23,005 nucleotides of DNA, taken from the NCBI GenBank assembly GCA_025765595.1, contig JAIVFH010000390.1, positions 1 to 23,005 of the forward strand. Reading direction: 5' to 3'. This document shows positions 21,119-23,005 of this stretch, piece by piece (positions within the stretch are counted from its first letter, which is position 1; each line of letters begins with the position of its first letter). The notes under the pieces are model-generated. The model was not told where the DNA came from and did not search any database. It saw only the letters and a program-made list of their open reading frames with translations. Made by a program: the position numbers and the translations under genes. The DNA comes from Obelidium mucronatum (lineage: Eukaryota > Chytridiomycota > Chytridiomycetes > Chytridiales > Chytriomycetaceae).

Positions 21119-21702
21119 TTTTTCGCGGCTGCACGCAAAAATCTCCAAGACACATCCTGCATAATTTGGCGCTCGCTCCATGGAGTCTGTGGTCACTATT
21201 GCTTTCAACAATGGCGGCAAGTACTGCGCCAAAGCAAAAACAAAAAAAAAAAATTGCTCTACACATGGTTTCTGCCACAAATCGGCAACCTCTTTTTTCT
21301 TTTCGTGTTGTGCGCGGAATTTCTGCCAACATAGGCGTGCCAACGGCGCCACGCTAGCACACCGGCTTCTTGCGTAAAGTGGGCAGGAGCCTTTTGTTTT
21401 GAATTCCCTTTTCTAGTTTTCACGCGCTCTACCTGGCTCGCATCTCTTCCAAACTTTGAAGAAGCCTTGCCCAGACTTTTCTCCATTTTTGAGATGCCTC
21501 ATAGCAGCCAAAACTAAAGAAACAGGCAGGCGGACATCTGTTATGGTAATCAGTTTGTCAAGACAACAAATTTTATTTTTTGACAGCCGGCTTTATTTCA
21601 AGGGCCGCCCTGGTTCCAAAGAAAAAAGAGTTTTTTTTTTCATAGTTTGCTGTTTTTGACAGCTGTCAATCGTATAAAGCGCAACACAGAAACAGAACCT
21701 GC

Positions 21703-21820
21703 AACTACGGCCATACACACCAAAAAGCACCGGATCCCGTCCGATCTCCGAAGTTAAGCTGGTGATGGCATTGTCAGTACTGCGGTGGGAGACCACGCGG
21801 GAATACAGTGTGCTGTAGTT
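21703..21820 (+). rRNA. 5S ribosomal RNA, copy 21
   Basis: Majority 5S sequence, 118 nt, 1101 bp after copy 20, with one short unit (20721-21118) between. Confidence 0.97.
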
Positions 21821-22403
21821 TTTTTCGCGGCTGCACGCAAAAATCTCCAAGACACATCCTGCATAATTTGGCGCTCGCTCCATGGAGTCTGTGGTCACTA
21901 TTGCTTTCAACAATGGCGGCAAGTACTGCGCCAAAGCAAAAACAAAAAAAAAAATTGCTCTACACATGGTTTCTGCCACAAATCGGCAACCTCTTTTTTC
22001 TTTTCGTGTTGTGCGCGGAATTTCTGCCAACATAGGCGTGCCAACGGCGCCACGCTAGCACACCGGCTTCTTGCGTAAAGTGGGCAGGAGCCTTTTGTTT
22101 TGAATTCCCTTTTCTAGTTTTCACGCGCTCTACCTGGCTCGCATCTCTTCCAAACTTTGAAGAAGCCTTGCCCAGACTTTTCTCCATTTTTGAGATGCCT
22201 CATAGCAGCCAAAACTAAAGAAACAGGCAGGCGGACATCTGTTATGGTAATCAGTTTGTCAAGACAACAAATTTTATTTTTTGACAGCCGGCTTTATTTC
22301 AAGGGCCGCCCTGGTTCCAAAGAAAAAAGAGTTTTTTTTTTCATAGTTTGCTGTTTTTGACAGCTGTCAATCGTATAAAGCGCAACACAGAAACAGAACC
22401 TGC

Positions 22404-22521
22404 AACTACGGCCATACACACCAAAAAGCACCGGATCCCGTCCGATCTCCGAAGTTAAGCTGGTGATGGCATTGTCAGTACTGCGGTGGGAGACCACGCG
22501 GGAATACAGTGTGCTGTAGTT
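22404..22521 (+). rRNA. 5S ribosomal RNA, copy 22
   Basis: Majority 5S sequence, 118 nt, in a 701-bp unit with an 11-A run. Its terminator T-run is 6 Ts, the shortest in the window, and a few bases downstream (about 22568-22576) the spacer reads TTTGCGCCGCTCGC in place of TTTGGCGCTCGC. Confidence 0.97.
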
Positions 22522-23005
22522 TTTTCGCGGCTGCACGCAAAAATCTCCAAGACACATCCTGCATAATTTGCGCCGCTCGCTCCATGGAGTCTGTGGTCAC
22601 TATTGCTTTCAACAATGGCGGCAAGTACTGCGCCAAAGCAAAAACAAAAAAAAAAAAAATTGCTCTACACATGGTTTCTGCCACAAATCGGCAACCTCTT
22701 TTTTCTTTTCGTGTTGTGCGCGGAATTTCTGCCAACATAGGCGTGCCAACGGCGCCACGCTAGCACACCGGCTTCTTGCGTAAAGTGGGCAGGAGCCTTT
22801 TGTTTTGAATTCCCTTTTCTAGTTTTCACGCGCTCTACCTGGCTCGCATCTCTTCCAAACTTTGAAGAAGCCTTGCCCAGACTTTTCTCCATTTTTGAGA
22901 TGCCTCATAGCAGCCAAAACTAAAGAAACAGGCAGGCGGACATCTGTTATGGTAATCAGTTGTCAAGACAACAATTTTATTTTTTGACAGCCGGCTTTAT
23001 TTCAA
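22522..23005 (+). repeat. Partial long-class unit at the right window edge
   Basis: The spacer core and the long-unit-only segment are present, so a 23rd 5S gene is expected just beyond the edge. The last 50 bases show single-base losses (AGTTGTCAAG for AGTTTGTCAAG, ACAATTTT for ACAAATTTT), as seen at other irregular parts of the array. Confidence 0.9.

Larger units (their letters stand above)
1..23005 (+). repeat. 5S rDNA tandem array (long ~703-bp and short ~397-bp units)
   Basis: The whole window is head-to-tail copies of one 5S rDNA repeat in a single orientation. The spacer core (from the T-run after 5S to the CTCCATTT motif) recurs about 40 times. Twenty-two units carry a complete 5S gene and eighteen carry only its last 13 nt. 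Unit ends, defined as the last base of the 5S or its remnant, fall at 344, 1053, 1751, 2148, 2852, 3249, 3951, 4348, 4745, 5143, 5846, 6549, 6945, 7341, 8044, 8746, 9143, 9539, 9935, 10638, 11034, 11737, 12447, 13159, 13862, 14259, 14963, 15666, 16368, 16765, about 17134, 17819, 18521, 19224, 19622, 20018, 20720, 21118, 21820 and 22521. Copies are nearly identical, which fits concerted evolution of 5S clusters. Both edges lie inside repeats, so the true array is longer. Confidence 0.98.

Noticed and set aside
1..23005. Dinoflagellate-type spliced leader (CCGTAGCCATTTTGGCTCAAG family) linked to 5S
   Set aside because: I looked for the motif on both strands of the repeat unit and found no match.
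1..23005. CRISPR-like array
   Set aside because: The repeats are long, contain 5S rRNA, and there are no short unique spacers between short repeats.

Overview
This window is a eukaryotic 5S ribosomal RNA gene cluster. It is one head-to-tail satellite-like tandem array from end to end, with every unit on the + strand. I count 22 complete 5S rRNA genes, each 118 nt except one of 119 nt. No protein-coding gene is credible here: the open frames are the same few low-complexity translations recurring once per repeat, on both strands. The 5S has the eukaryotic Pol III internal promoter (box A, intermediate element and box C inside the gene), an upstream TATA-like element at -30 and a T-run terminator, so the organism is a eukaryote. 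The 5S sequence (a CCGGATCCCGTCCGATC segment followed by GAAGTTAAGC) looks to me less like vertebrate 5S and more like protist, plant or fungal 5S, but I cannot place the lineage.

The array mixes two unit classes. The long unit (about 703 bp) consists of 5S gene, T-run, a spacer core of about 390 bp, a segment found only in long units, a short palindrome, the TATA-like element and the next 5S. The short unit (about 397 bp) has the same spacer core but lacks two blocks, of about 93 bp and about 213 bp. The second block takes the TATA-like element and the first 105 nt of the 5S. Each short unit therefore keeps only the last 13 nt of 5S plus the terminator T-run, and should be transcriptionally dead. 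I count 18 short units among 22 complete long units; a 23rd long-class unit is cut by the window end. From left to right (S short, L long, s degenerate short) the order is S L L S L S L SSS L L SS L L SSS L S L L L L S L L L S s L L L SS L S L L (L, partial).

Most copies look identical by eye apart from one-base changes in homopolymers, as expected under concerted evolution. Exceptions are the left edge (about 1-1750), a strongly diverged stretch at about 17050-17400, scattered indels at about 20300-21010, two adjacent units with related small insertions (about 11786 and 12496), and the extreme right end. Some of these may be unpolished long-read errors.

The most interesting points are the two-class architecture with one shared pair of deletion junctions, a long-unit-only segment with weak small-RNA-like features (an Sm-like site, a hairpin and a donor-like GT), and a perfect 14-bp palindrome just upstream of each 5S TATA element.
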